Shown here piece after piece: positions 27,984 through 35,296 of a DNA stretch of 64,000 nt. Positions within the stretch are counted from its first letter, which is position 1, and the number at the start of each line of letters is the position of its first letter. The stretch is from an uncultured Dehalococcoidia bacterium (lineage in GTDB: Bacteria; Chloroflexota; Dehalococcoidia; Lucifugimonadales; JADFKI01), in contig CATQHF010000001.1 in assembly GCA_958295865.1 (NCBI GenBank), positions 806,001 through 870,000 on the forward strand, written 5' to 3'. A model generated the notes under the pieces. It saw only the letters and a list, made by a program, of their open reading frames with translations, did no database searches and was not told where the DNA came from. A program made the position numbers and the translations under genes.

Positions 27984-28087
27984 CGTCATTCCCGTGAAAA
28001 CGGGAATCCAGAACCTTAGAATGTAGTCGCTTTCGCATATTGCAGGATGTGTGAAAGCGCTGGCTCCCTGCTTTTGCAGGAATGACG
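27984..28087. repeat. Family B palindromic element, 104 bp
   Basis: Bounded by CGTCATTCC and GGAATGACG, with the CCCGT/ACGGG and CCTGC/GCAGG hairpins. It fills the gap between glyA and the convergent gene. Confidence 0.75.
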
Positions 28088-28112
28088 GGTGAGTGAGCAA
28101 GGAAGAAGATAT

Positions 28113-28859
28113 TTATAGCCAGGGAGAGGTGGCGTTCCACTGCCAGAGCAGCAGCGACGCCTGCGATTGCAAGTCCATCATGTTGTGGCAGACGATGGCG
28201 GCGAGGCGGTTGGTCGTCCAGTGTCCGTTGGGCAGGCGGTGGAGATTTTTGTCCGAAGCGGCGGTTTTCGGTGAAGCATTGCCGTCGCGGGACAGGTGGG
28301 CTAGACGCTGCCGTATATTCGGGTCTTTTAGCATTTTCAGGTGCTGCTGCCACCAGAGGTGGGGCGCGCCGCCGAGCGCCTCGCGTGATATGACCTCGTT
28401 GACCGACTTTGCGCGGCGCATGGCGCGCCTCAGGGTGCCTAGGTCGCGCTCGCGGTCGTAGTCGGCGACGCCCCATCGGTAATAGAACACGGGCGGGCGC
28501 ACCAACTCGCGCAGACGCGGCCATTTGAGCGTCTGCTGATCCGCGACGGCTTTCCATGCGTCTAGCGTGTCGTGGTCTATGTGGGCGGCAGCGCCAAGCG
28601 CATTGCTGAGCCAATTGCCCACGAACTCGCGGTTGTAGGCGTATATCGGGCGTTGCAGCGAGGGCAGGATGCGCCGAACCTCAGCCGTCAGCGTCTCGCA
28701 GTCAACCTCGTTCTCCGCCTGCGTGATGGATATATCGCTGCCGCTCAGAGCGCCAAAGGTGAACATGCCGTTGGGCTTGGGGCTCAGGCTGACCGTCTCC
28801 ACATCGACGATTGTGCCATCGACGGCAATGCCTTGCAGGTGGAATTGCAGCGTTTGCAT
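28113..28859 (-). CDS. RNase H-fold (DEDD/YprB-like) protein
   Basis: 248 aa. I read a degenerate DEDD exonuclease pattern: IVDVET (Asp19, Glu21), then IYAYNREFVGNWL near 72-84, and CHNMMDLQSQASLL with Asp229 near the C-terminus. This order matches YprB/MrfB ribonuclease-H-like domains but the third acidic motif is not clear. The ATG shares one base with the rnc TGA (TGATG), so the gene is coupled to rnc. A helicase of the MrfA type at 43357 could be its functional partner, as YprA/YprB are in Bacillus. Assignment is tentative. Confidence 0.5.
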   Translation of the reverse strand: MQTLQFHLQGIAVDGTIVDVETVSLSPKPNGMFTFGALSGSDISITQAENEVDCETLTAEVRRILPSLQRPIYAYNREFVGNWLSNALGAAAHIDHDTLDAWKAVADQQTLKWPRLRELVRPPVFYYRWGVADYDRERDLGTLRRAMRRAKSVNEVISREALGGAPHLWWQQHLKMLKDPNIRQRLAHLSRDGNASPKTAASDKNLHRLPNGHWTTNRLAAIVCHNMMDLQSQASLLLWQWNATSPWL

Positions 28860-29560
28860 CAGCCGCGCTCAGTCAGGGCGGCGAGCGCCGCTTTGGCCGC
28901 TTCGCGTTCGGCGAGCGACTTGCTGCGCCCGCTGCCCGTTCCCATTACCGCGCCGTCCACGAGCGCTTCCGCTGTGAAGGTGGGCGCGTGAGGCTTGCCG
29001 TCGGTTGCTATGATGCGATATGAGGGCGCGGCGAGACGCCTGCCCTGCACGAACTCTTGCAGCGCGGACTTGGCGTTCTGCGGGCGCGTGGTTGTGCTTG
29101 CCGATGCGATTTCGTCGCTCAGGGCGTGGATGCAAAAGGCGTTTGCGGCTTCATAGCCTTGGTCGAGGAAGAGCGCGCCGACTATCGCCTCGAATGCGGC
29201 GGCGAGGTTAGAGGCTCGCTCGCGCCCGCCGCTGCTTGCTTCGCCCGCGCCCATAAGCAGATGCTTGCCGAGTTTGAGGCGGCGTGCCGCGCGCGCCAGC
29301 GTCTCGCCCTGCACGATGTTGGAGCGCAGCGAGGTCAACGCGCCTTCCTGATGTTGGGGGAAGCGGGTGTAAAGTTCAGCGGCAATCGCCATACCTAGCA
29401 CGGCGTCGCCCAAGAACTCCAATCGCTCGTTGCACTCAAGTTGTGAATCCGAGTTCTCATTGAGGTATGAGCTATGGGTGAGGGCAAGCGTGAGCAGTCC
29501 TTTGTCCGCGAAGGATAGGCGCAGCGATTGTTCAAGGGTATCTAATGAGGTATCCGACAT
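28859..29560 (-). CDS. rnc: Ribonuclease III
   Basis: 233 aa. The catalytic signature is NERLEFLGDAVLGM near 43-56, with a second acidic cluster in LAAAFEAIVGALFLDQGY near 117-130. A dsRNA-binding domain covers about 160-230 (NAKSALQEFVQGRRLAAPSY; GSGRSKSLAEREAAKAAL). It cleaves double-stranded RNA, including rRNA precursors. It lies between the DsbA-like gene and the coupled RNase H-fold gene. Confidence 0.95.
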   Translation of the reverse strand: MSDTSLDTLEQSLRLSFADKGLLTLALTHSSYLNENSDSQLECNERLEFLGDAVLGMAIAAELYTRFPQHQEGALTSLRSNIVQGETLARAARRLKLGKHLLMGAGEASSGGRERASNLAAAFEAIVGALFLDQGYEAANAFCIHALSDEIASASTTTRPQNAKSALQEFVQGRRLAAPSYRIIATDGKPHAPTFTAEALVDGAVMGTGSGRSKSLAEREAAKAALAALTERG

Positions 29561-29575
29561 GGGTGAATGGGATGA

Positions 29576-29605
29576 AAAATGGGGGCATCCACAAGGAACG
29601 CCCCC
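29576..29605 (-). terminator. Terminator of the DsbA-like gene
   Basis: On the minus strand GGGGGC and GCCCCC form a hairpin followed by ATTTTT. It lies between the DsbA-like stop (29621) and the rnc start (29560). Confidence 0.7.
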
Positions 29606-29620
29606 TACGGGTGTTGGTGT

Positions 29621-30274
29621 CTAGTCCAGGACGCCTTTGGGCCAGGGTGGCTGCGGGCGCTTGATTTCGCCGAAGTAGTTGCGGTGGTTGGCTATGGCGA
29701 CATAATGCTCGAAGGATGCTACCGCGTCCTCATCCTCCGGGATGAATGCCTTCAGGTAAGCCATATTGCCGTTCTCGAACACATAGGTCGGCGTGCCGAA
29801 GATGCCCTGCGATACGGCTTCTTCGTGGTCTGCGCCGATGGTCTTGCGGAGTTCGGGGTCTTTCATGTCCTCGCGCATGCGGGCGGTGTCCAGCCCGACG
29901 CTTGCGGCGACTTCGAGCATCGTCTCCTCGTCGTTCAAGGAGATGCGCCCTTTGCCGCCGTGCCGTGCCGTCAGCAGCGCGAGGTGGAACTTCGCGTGCG
30001 CCTCGTCGCCCTGCCGCTTTGCCGCCTCAGCCGCAATCTGCGATATGAGCGAGCGCCCCTGCGCCGGGTCGTCCTGATCCCACACCTTCCAGTCGGAATC
30101 GGTTCCGTCTGCCTTTTGCTTGAGCGTGAAGGCGTTCTGCTCCAGCGAGAAGTTCCTCCAGGTGATGCTGAGGTCGTCCCCGTATGCCTTCTTTACCTTA
30201 TCCAGCCACACGGCTGTATTATAGACCCACGGTCAAGCATAGTCGCCGTAGATTTCCATTCTCATATTTTCCAT
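29621..30274 (-). CDS. DsbA/FrnE-like thioredoxin-fold selenoprotein (UPWV), TGA read as Sec14
   Basis: 217 aa if the TGA at 30233-30235 is read as selenocysteine. The ATG at 30274 has GGGAG nine bases upstream and yields MENMRMEIYGDYA, then U-P-W-V-Y. In DsbA/FrnE proteins this position is the catalytic Cys of CPWC or CPWS. The rest is a full-length DsbA fold: helical insert at about 55-150, then IFGTPTYVFENG with the cis-Pro loop. A hairpin fitting a bacterial SECIS follows the TGA. Standard annotation would start at the internal GTG 30211 and lose the active site. The second Cys of the motif is Val, so it would act as a one-selenol enzyme. Confidence 0.85.
30203..30216 (-). promoter_or_regulatory. 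Candidate bacterial SECIS of the DsbA-like gene
   Basis: Sixteen bases after the TGA, CAGCC and GGCTG form a perfect 5-bp stem closing the loop GTGT. The loop starts with G, 22 bases after the TGA, as expected for a SelB-binding hairpin (loop 16-37 bases away, G in the first two loop positions). Confidence 0.75.
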
Positions 30275-30358
30275 ATTGCAGGTCTCCCTTCGTCAGCTTG
30301 CCATGATGTGTAATGCGTTTGCGTAGGCACTGATAGCAGTGGCGTTGCCGTTGGCTGA

Positions 30359-30387
30359 ATTGTAATCAGGGCTTGGGGGTATGTCAA
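30359..30387 (-). promoter_or_regulatory. Sigma-70 promoter of the DsbA-like selenoprotein gene
   Basis: On the minus strand TTGACA (30387-30382), a 17-bp spacer and TACAAT (30364-30359). It lies about 80 bases upstream of the ATG at 30274, which supports that start rather than the internal GTG. Confidence 0.75.
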
Positions 30388-30427
30388 ACCAGAGACCAGA
30401 TAACAAAGGTAAAGAGGGTGGGTAGGA

Positions 30428-30612
30428 TCTTTCAATCGTCACCCCGAACGGAGTGAGGGGTCTAAAATCCTTGCCATATCAGGCGTGTCGCTGGCAGGAA
30501 CTTTTGATTCCTCTCTACGCTCGGAATGACAGGGATTGGCGCTTGGAATAGCAAGGATGGGCGCTTGGAATGATGGTGAGAACGATACTTTGACAATTGA
30601 AAGTCCCTGAGT
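30428..30612. repeat. Family C repeat
   Basis: Same architecture as at 19746: arms accccgaacggagtgagggg and gattcctctctacgctcgga, then GGAATGACAG-like units, ending GACAATTGAAAG. Confidence 0.65.
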
Positions 30613-30652
30613 AAAAGGGTGGACAGGAGAAAACGGAGCGCTTAATAGATTT

Positions 30653-30702
30653 TTAACATGGATGCAACATTTATGTTACAGGGGCTTAACATAAATGAAA
30701 CA
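30653..30702 (+). promoter_or_regulatory. Five 11-bp-spaced half-sites upstream of amt (GlnR-like operator array)
   Basis: TTTAAC, TGCAAC, TGTTAC, CTTAAC and TGAAAC start at 30653, 30664, 30675, 30686 and 30697, exactly 11 bp apart. Pairs such as TTAAC-N6-GAAAC fit the GlnR operator form gTnAC-N6-GaAAC known from Actinobacteria. The ammonium transporter starts 55 bases downstream. Regulator identity is inferred. Confidence 0.7.
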
Positions 30703-30756
30703 ATCGGGGCGTAGATTTTGGGGCATCGTCATAATCTTATTCAGAGGAGAAGGGAA

Positions 30757-32067
30757 ATGAGCTTACTCGGGGCGATGATAAAACCTACTACCCTTAAGAT
30801 GCGCCTGATAATGGTGGCGCTGCTAGGTGTTGGCATTGCGCTTGGCGGCGGCGGTATCGCGTATGCACAGAGCGCCGAAGAGGTGATGGGCACGTTGGAC
30901 AACGCCATTTTGGTGTTTGCGGCGGCGCTGGTCTTCTTCATGCAGGCGGGCTTCGCATTCCTCGGCGCGGGACTGATTCGCGCCAAGAACACGGTCAACT
31001 ACATGACCAAGTCCTTCCTGGACTTCTGCATAGCCTCGCTGGGCTTTTGGGCGTTCGGCTATGCGCTGATGTTCGGCGGCGGCGCGGCTGCCGGCTTCAT
31101 CGGGCTGGAAGGCTTCTTCCTCGCCAATTTCGCTGACGGAGATCTCGTGGGCTGGTTCTTCCAGATGGTGTTCGCTGGCACGGCGGCAACGATTATTGCG
31201 GGTGCGATGGCGGAGCGGACGAAGATCAACGCTTACTTCGCATACAGCTTCATAGTCGGCGCGCTGATCTACCCGATATACGGTCACTGGGCATGGAGCG
31301 ATTACGGCTGGCTTGTCAACATGGGCTTCGCCGACTATGCGGGCTCCGGCGTCGTTCACATGATTGGCGGCTTCCTGGCGCTGGCGGGCGCGATGGTAGT
31401 CGGACCGCGCAGGGGCTGGGAGCAGGGCATCATAATCCGGGGACACAATGTCCCGTATGTGGTTATCGGCACATTCATCCTGTTCTTCGGCTGGTTCGGT
31501 TTCAACATCAACTCCAGCACTCTCGGCTTGAATGCGGTCAACACGCTGCTTGCGGGCGCAGCGGGCGCGACGGCTGCAATCTATATCACACTCCTCCGCA
31601 CGGGCAAGGCTGACATCGAGATGGCGGCGAACGGCGCGCTGGCAGGACTGGTGGGCATCACGGCGGGCTGCGCCTATGTGGACACTTGGGGCGCGGTCAT
31701 CATCGGCTTGATTGCCGGCGTGATAATGATATTCGGCGTCAGCTTCGTGAGGAATGTACTGAAGACTGACGACCCGGTTGGAGCGGTTACGGTGCATGGC
31801 ATCTGCGGCGCATGGGGGCTGCTCGCGGTCGGTATCTTCGCAACCGGACACAACGGTGTGACAGGTTTGGTCGTTGGCAATGCCGCGCAGCTGCTGCCGC
31901 AGATTGTGGGCATAATCGCGGCAATCGTCTGGGGCTTCGGCGCGGGCTTCGTACTCTTCAAGGTTCTCGACCTGACGATGGGCTTGCGCGTGGACGAGCA
32001 GGAAGAGGAAGAGGGCTTGGACGAGCACGAGCATGGCACGGTCGCATACCCGGAGGCGGTGAGATAG
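30757..32067 (+). CDS. amt: Ammonium transporter
   Basis: 436 aa from the ATG at 30757, with GGAGAAGGG upstream. A signal-like first helix ends near AQSAEEV, then eleven membrane helices. Landmarks are GAGLIRAKNTVNYMTKSFLD, FAGTAATIIAGAMAERTKI, HMIGGFLALAGAMVVGPR with the first pore His, and VTVHGICGAWGLLAVG with the second. It conducts ammonium into the cell when nitrogen is scarce. No adjacent glnK is seen. The GlnR-like array just upstream and the following glutamine synthetase genes mark a nitrogen block. Confidence 0.95.
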   Translation: MSLLGAMIKPTTLKMRLIMVALLGVGIALGGGGIAYAQSAEEVMGTLDNAILVFAAALVFFMQAGFAFLGAGLIRAKNTVNYMTKSFLDFCIASLGFWAFGYALMFGGGAAAGFIGLEGFFLANFADGDLVGWFFQMVFAGTAATIIAGAMAERTKINAYFAYSFIVGALIYPIYGHWAWSDYGWLVNMGFADYAGSGVVHMIGGFLALAGAMVVGPRRGWEQGIIIRGHNVPYVVIGTFILFFGWFGFNINSSTLGLNAVNTLLAGAAGATAAIYITLLRTGKADIEMAANGALAGLVGITAGCAYVDTWGAVIIGLIAGVIMIFGVSFVRNVLKTDDPVGAVTVHGICGAWGLLAVGIFATGHNGVTGLVVGNAAQLLPQIVGIIAAIVWGFGAGFVLFKVLDLTMGLRVDEQEEEEGLDEHEHGTVAYPEAVR

Positions 32068-32118
32068 ACATAGACCTTACGGAAGCCGGCGCTTCCTGAG
32101 GTGTCCTGAAACTCAAAG

Positions 32119-32158
32119 GCGCAGGGGCGGTCTTGACGGCTGCCCCTGCGCTCGGTTT
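32119..32158 (+). terminator. Rho-independent terminator of amt
   Basis: GCGCAGGGGC (32119-32128) and GCCCCTGCGC (32142-32151) form a perfect 10-bp stem, followed by TCGGTTTTGG. Confidence 0.85.
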
Positions 32159-32224
32159 TGGATGCTTGCTTGCCTCGCGCGGACTGACGGAGTAGTCGAT
32201 GTGGGCAAGACGGATAGTGAATTG

Positions 32225-32263
32225 TGTAACAATTATTTAACATTTGTGCAACATGCTTGAAAC
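32225..32263 (+). promoter_or_regulatory. Four 11-bp-spaced half-sites (GlnR-like operator array 2)
   Basis: TGTAAC, TTTAAC, TGCAAC and TGAAAC start at 32225, 32236, 32247 and 32258, again exactly 11 bp apart. It lies between the amt terminator and the 30-codon gene, so it starts a separate nitrogen-controlled transcript that probably includes the type II glutamine synthetase. Confidence 0.7.
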
Positions 32264-32331
32264 ATGCCTGCTTCACAATGGTTTCCAAGTTAGATGAACT
32301 CATTACTAAATTGGCTTGGAGGCATGTGAAA

Positions 32332-32424
32332 ATGGAAGTATTGCTCGGTGGTGTGGCATTCGCGGCATTGTTTGCGGTGTGGGTTATCATTCCCAGCGCA
32401 GTTCGCAGGAACCGCTCCAAGTAA
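32332..32424 (+). CDS. 30-residue single-helix membrane peptide
   Basis: ATG at 32332 with GGAGG nine bases upstream. The product is 30 aa: a hydrophobic helix (LLGGVAFAALFAVWVIIP) then a basic tail (RRNRSK). It is preceded directly by the second GlnR-like array and followed 134 bases later by the glutamine synthetase. Too short for routine gene finding. Strong translation signals and the operator suggest it is real; possibly a small regulator of Amt or another membrane partner. Function is inference. Confidence 0.65.
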   Translation: MEVLLGGVAFAALFAVWVIIPSAVRRNRSK

Positions 32425-32557
32425 GCACATCTGCCACAGGACAATTGCCGCAATAAAATTGCACACTTACCAGCGAGGCTTTATCATATAAAAGTCTCGC
32501 TGGTTGTCGTTTCACACAAGTTCCAGTAACTACAAATAATAGTCCCACAGGAGGGAA

Positions 32558-33568
32558 ATGATGAGTTATTACAAGGCTGAATACATCTGGATAGACGGCA
32601 CTGAGCCGACCGCCAAGCTCCGCTCCAAGGCCATGGTGCTGCCCGACGGGAAAGAGCCGCCGCTTTGGGGCTTTGACGGCTCCAGCACGAACCAGGCCCC
32701 CGGCGAGGCTTCGGACTGCGTACTGAGGCCAGTGTTCACCTGCCCGGACCCGATTCGCAAGGGCAACAACATCTTGGTGATGTGCGATGTGCTGCTGCCC
32801 GACATGACGCCGCATCCGTCCAACACGAGGGCGGCATGCGCGGAGGTGGCTGAGCAGTACGCGGATCTCGATTTCTGGTTCGGCATCGAGCAGGAGTACA
32901 CATTCTTCACCGGCCTAAGGTCGCAGCCTCTGGGCTGGCCGAACAACGGCTTCCCCGCGCCACAGGGCGGCTACTACTGCGGCGTCGGCTCCGACGAGGT
33001 GTTCGGCAGGCCCGTAGTGGAAGATCACCTGGACGCATGCATCGAGGCGGGCTTGATGATAGCGGGCATCAATGCCGAGGTCATGCCCGCGCAGTGGGAG
33101 TTTCAGATTGGCCCGATTGGCACGCCCGCGGTCGCCGACCACCTCTGGGTCGCGCGCTGGCTGCTGTATCGCATCGGGGAGAGGCATGATGTCGCGGCGA
33201 CGCTCGACCCTAAGCCGGTCGAGGGCGACTGGAACGGCGCGGGCGCGCACACCAACTTCTCGACGAACGCGATGCGCGAATCCTACGATCCCTGCATAGC
33301 CGCTGCCGAGGCTCTGAGAGCGAACCACGACGAGCACATCGCCAACTACGGCGACCGAATCGAGCGACGCCTGACCGGGCTGCACGAGACCTGCTCGTAC
33401 AGGGAGTTCCGCTATGGCGTGTCCGACAGGGGCGCGTCGGTGCGTATCCCTTGGCAGGTCGAGCGCGACCAGAAGGGCTACATCGAGGACAGGCGACCCA
33501 ACGCCAACTGCGACCCGTACAAGGTGACGGAGCTCATCATCAAGACAGTCGGCGGGGCGGCATCTTAA
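32558..33568 (+). CDS. glnII: Glutamine synthetase type II
   Basis: 336 aa, the length of the compact eukaryote-type GSII rather than GSI. Landmarks are LWGFDGSSTNQAPGEASDC, MCDVLLPD, WFGIEQEYTFF, NAEVMPAQWEFQIGP, GAGAHTNFST and SVRIPW with EDRRPNANCDPY. It makes glutamine from glutamate, ammonia and ATP. GSII is not adenylylated. A second, type I enzyme follows, so the cell has two glutamine synthetases side by side. CAGGAGGGAA precedes two adjacent ATG codons, and either may start it. Confidence 0.95.
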   Translation: MMSYYKAEYIWIDGTEPTAKLRSKAMVLPDGKEPPLWGFDGSSTNQAPGEASDCVLRPVFTCPDPIRKGNNILVMCDVLLPDMTPHPSNTRAACAEVAEQYADLDFWFGIEQEYTFFTGLRSQPLGWPNNGFPAPQGGYYCGVGSDEVFGRPVVEDHLDACIEAGLMIAGINAEVMPAQWEFQIGPIGTPAVADHLWVARWLLYRIGERHDVAATLDPKPVEGDWNGAGAHTNFSTNAMRESYDPCIAAAEALRANHDEHIANYGDRIERRLTGLHETCSYREFRYGVSDRGASVRIPWQVERDQKGYIEDRRPNANCDPYKVTELIIKTVGGAAS

Positions 33569-33591
33569 GGGACACCGATCCAGTGAGATAA

Positions 33592-33650
33592 CTGAAGTCT
33601 GCGCCGCATCTGAGCAAAGTCTTGCCGTTGGGGTGCAGACTTCTTTCGTT
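33592..33650 (+). terminator. Long-loop terminator after glnII
   Basis: GAAGTCTGC (33594-33602) and GCAGACTTC (33635-33643) pair perfectly over 9 bp, followed by TTTCGTT. The 32-base loop is longer than usual. Confidence 0.65.
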
Positions 33651-33744
33651 ATTGGCGGGGCGTTATTGTCAGGGATGGCGGCTGACAGTGAAATACAAGG
33701 CGGAATGGACGGGGTTGATGGGTGCTCCACCCGCCCGTTTTAGA

Positions 33745-33773
33745 TTGACACAATTTTCACAAACTGCTATATT
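33745..33773 (+). promoter_or_regulatory. Sigma-70 promoter of glnA
   Basis: TTGACA at 33745-33750, a 17-bp spacer and TATATT at 33768-33773. About 120 bases of leader precede glnA. No clear 11-bp half-site array is present here, in contrast to amt and glnII. Confidence 0.8.
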
Positions 33774-33893
33774 TCGGAGTGGTCGTCTGCTGCGATTTAC
33801 CGCGTTTCAATCGCGCATTTGTGAGCCGTTTTCGCCATGCCTGATTGACGCATTTTGCCCCAAGCGGTCGACGCCTATTCCGGCGAGGATGAT

Positions 33894-35231
33894 ATGTTAG
33901 CGAGAGACCCGGAAGCAACTGAGTTTGTTCTCCATGAGGCAAGGGAGAACGATGTCAAGTTCATACGCCTCTGGTTTGCGGACATTCTGGGAAACCTGAA
34001 AGGATTCGCCATCACGGTGGAGGAGCTTGAGCACTCGTTGACGCGCGGGATGGGCTTTGACGGCTCATCCATCGAGGGCTTTGTGCGCTCCGATGAGCGC
34101 GACATGTACGCTCTGCCTGACCCGAACACCTTCAGCGTGCTGCCATGGCGTCCCCGCGAGAACGCCGTTGCGCGCATGTTCTGCGACATCATCACGCCCG
34201 AGGACGAGTCCCACGCCGGCGACCCGCGCGCCGTGCTCCGGCGCAACCTCGCCAACGCTTCCAAGCTGGGATATACCTACTATGTGGGCCCTGAAATCGA
34301 GTACTTCTACTTCAAGGACGCGCAGGGCACTCGCACACAGGATCGCGGCAGCTACTTCGGACAGGATGCGACTGATCTATCGACCGACTTGCGCCGCCAA
34401 ACCGTGCTGACTCTTGAAGAGCTGGGCATACCCGTGGAGTCGAGCCATCAGGAAGCGGCGCCAAGTCAGCATGAGATTGACTTGCGCCACACCGACGCGC
34501 TGACGATGGCGGACACGGTGATGACCTATCGGCTGGTGGTGAAAGAGATTGCGCGTCAGAACGGCCACTATGCCACCTTCATGCCCAAGCCCGTGCAGGG
34601 CGTCAACGGCAGCGGGATGCACATGCATCAGTCGCTGTTCCAGGGCGATAGCAACGCCTTCTACGACGATGACGACGAATATCACCTATCGGACACGGCG
34701 AAATGCTTCATCGCAGGCCTGATGCGCCATGCGCGGGAGATTACCGCCGTAACCAACCAGTGGGTCAACTCGTACAAGCGCCTTGTGCCGCAGTATGAAG
34801 CGCCGACTTATGTAACCTGGTCAACCGTGAACCGCGCCGACCTGATTCGCGTGCCGGACTTCAAGCCGGGCCGCGAGGAGTCGCGCCGCATCGAGTTTCG
34901 CTTGCCTGACCCCGCATGCAACCCGTATCTGGCGTTCAGCGTGATGCTGGCGGCGGGTTTGAAGGGCATAGAAAATCGCTATGAGATTCCGCCGGCGGCG
35001 CAAGTGAACGCGCTGCATCTGAGCGCGGCGGAGCGCGAAGAGCTTGGCATCGAGGCGCTGCCCGCCAACCTGTGGGAAGCAATCTACATCACCGAGCGCA
35101 GCGAACTTGTGCAGGAAGCGCTGGGCGAGCAGGTGTTCAAGAGCTTCATCGAGAATAAGAAGATAGAGTGGGATAGCTACCACACCCGCGTGGCAGACTA
35201 CGAAACCGAGCATTATCTGCCGGTGCTTTGA
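33894..35231 (+). CDS. glnA: Glutamine synthetase type I
   Basis: 445 aa from the ATG at 33894 (GAGG five bases upstream). Landmarks are [56 protein letters not shown] and [16 protein letters not shown]. The C-terminal region lacks the tyrosine adenylylation loop of GSI-beta, so it is a GSI-alpha type. It acts with GltBD as the GS-GOGAT route. The gltB reading frame opens at its stop. Confidence 0.94.
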   Translation: MLARDPEATEFVLHEARENDVKFIRLWFADILGNLKGFAITVEELEHSLTRGMGFDGSSIEGFVRSDERDMYALPDPNTFSVLPWRPRENAVARMFCDIITPEDESHAGDPRAVLRRNLANASKLGYTYYVGPEIEYFYFKDAQGTRTQDRGSYFGQDATDLSTDLRRQTVLTLEELGIPVESSHQEAAPSQHEIDLRHTDALTMADTVMTYRLVVKEIARQNGHYATFMPKPVQGVNGSGMHMHQSLFQGDSNAFYDDDDEYHLSDTAKCFIAGLMRHAREITAVTNQWVNSYKRLVPQYEAPTYVTWSTVNRADLIRVPDFKPGREESRRIEFRLPDPACNPYLAFSVMLAAGLKGIENRYEIPPAAQVNALHLSAAEREELGIEALPANLWEAIYITERSELVQEALGEQVFKSFIENKKIEWDSYHTRVADYETEHYLPVL

Positions 35232-35296
35232 GCGCGCAACCCCCAATTCCAACCTTCCCCGCGACGGAAAAGAGCAACAAACGGCGAGGCATCCAC

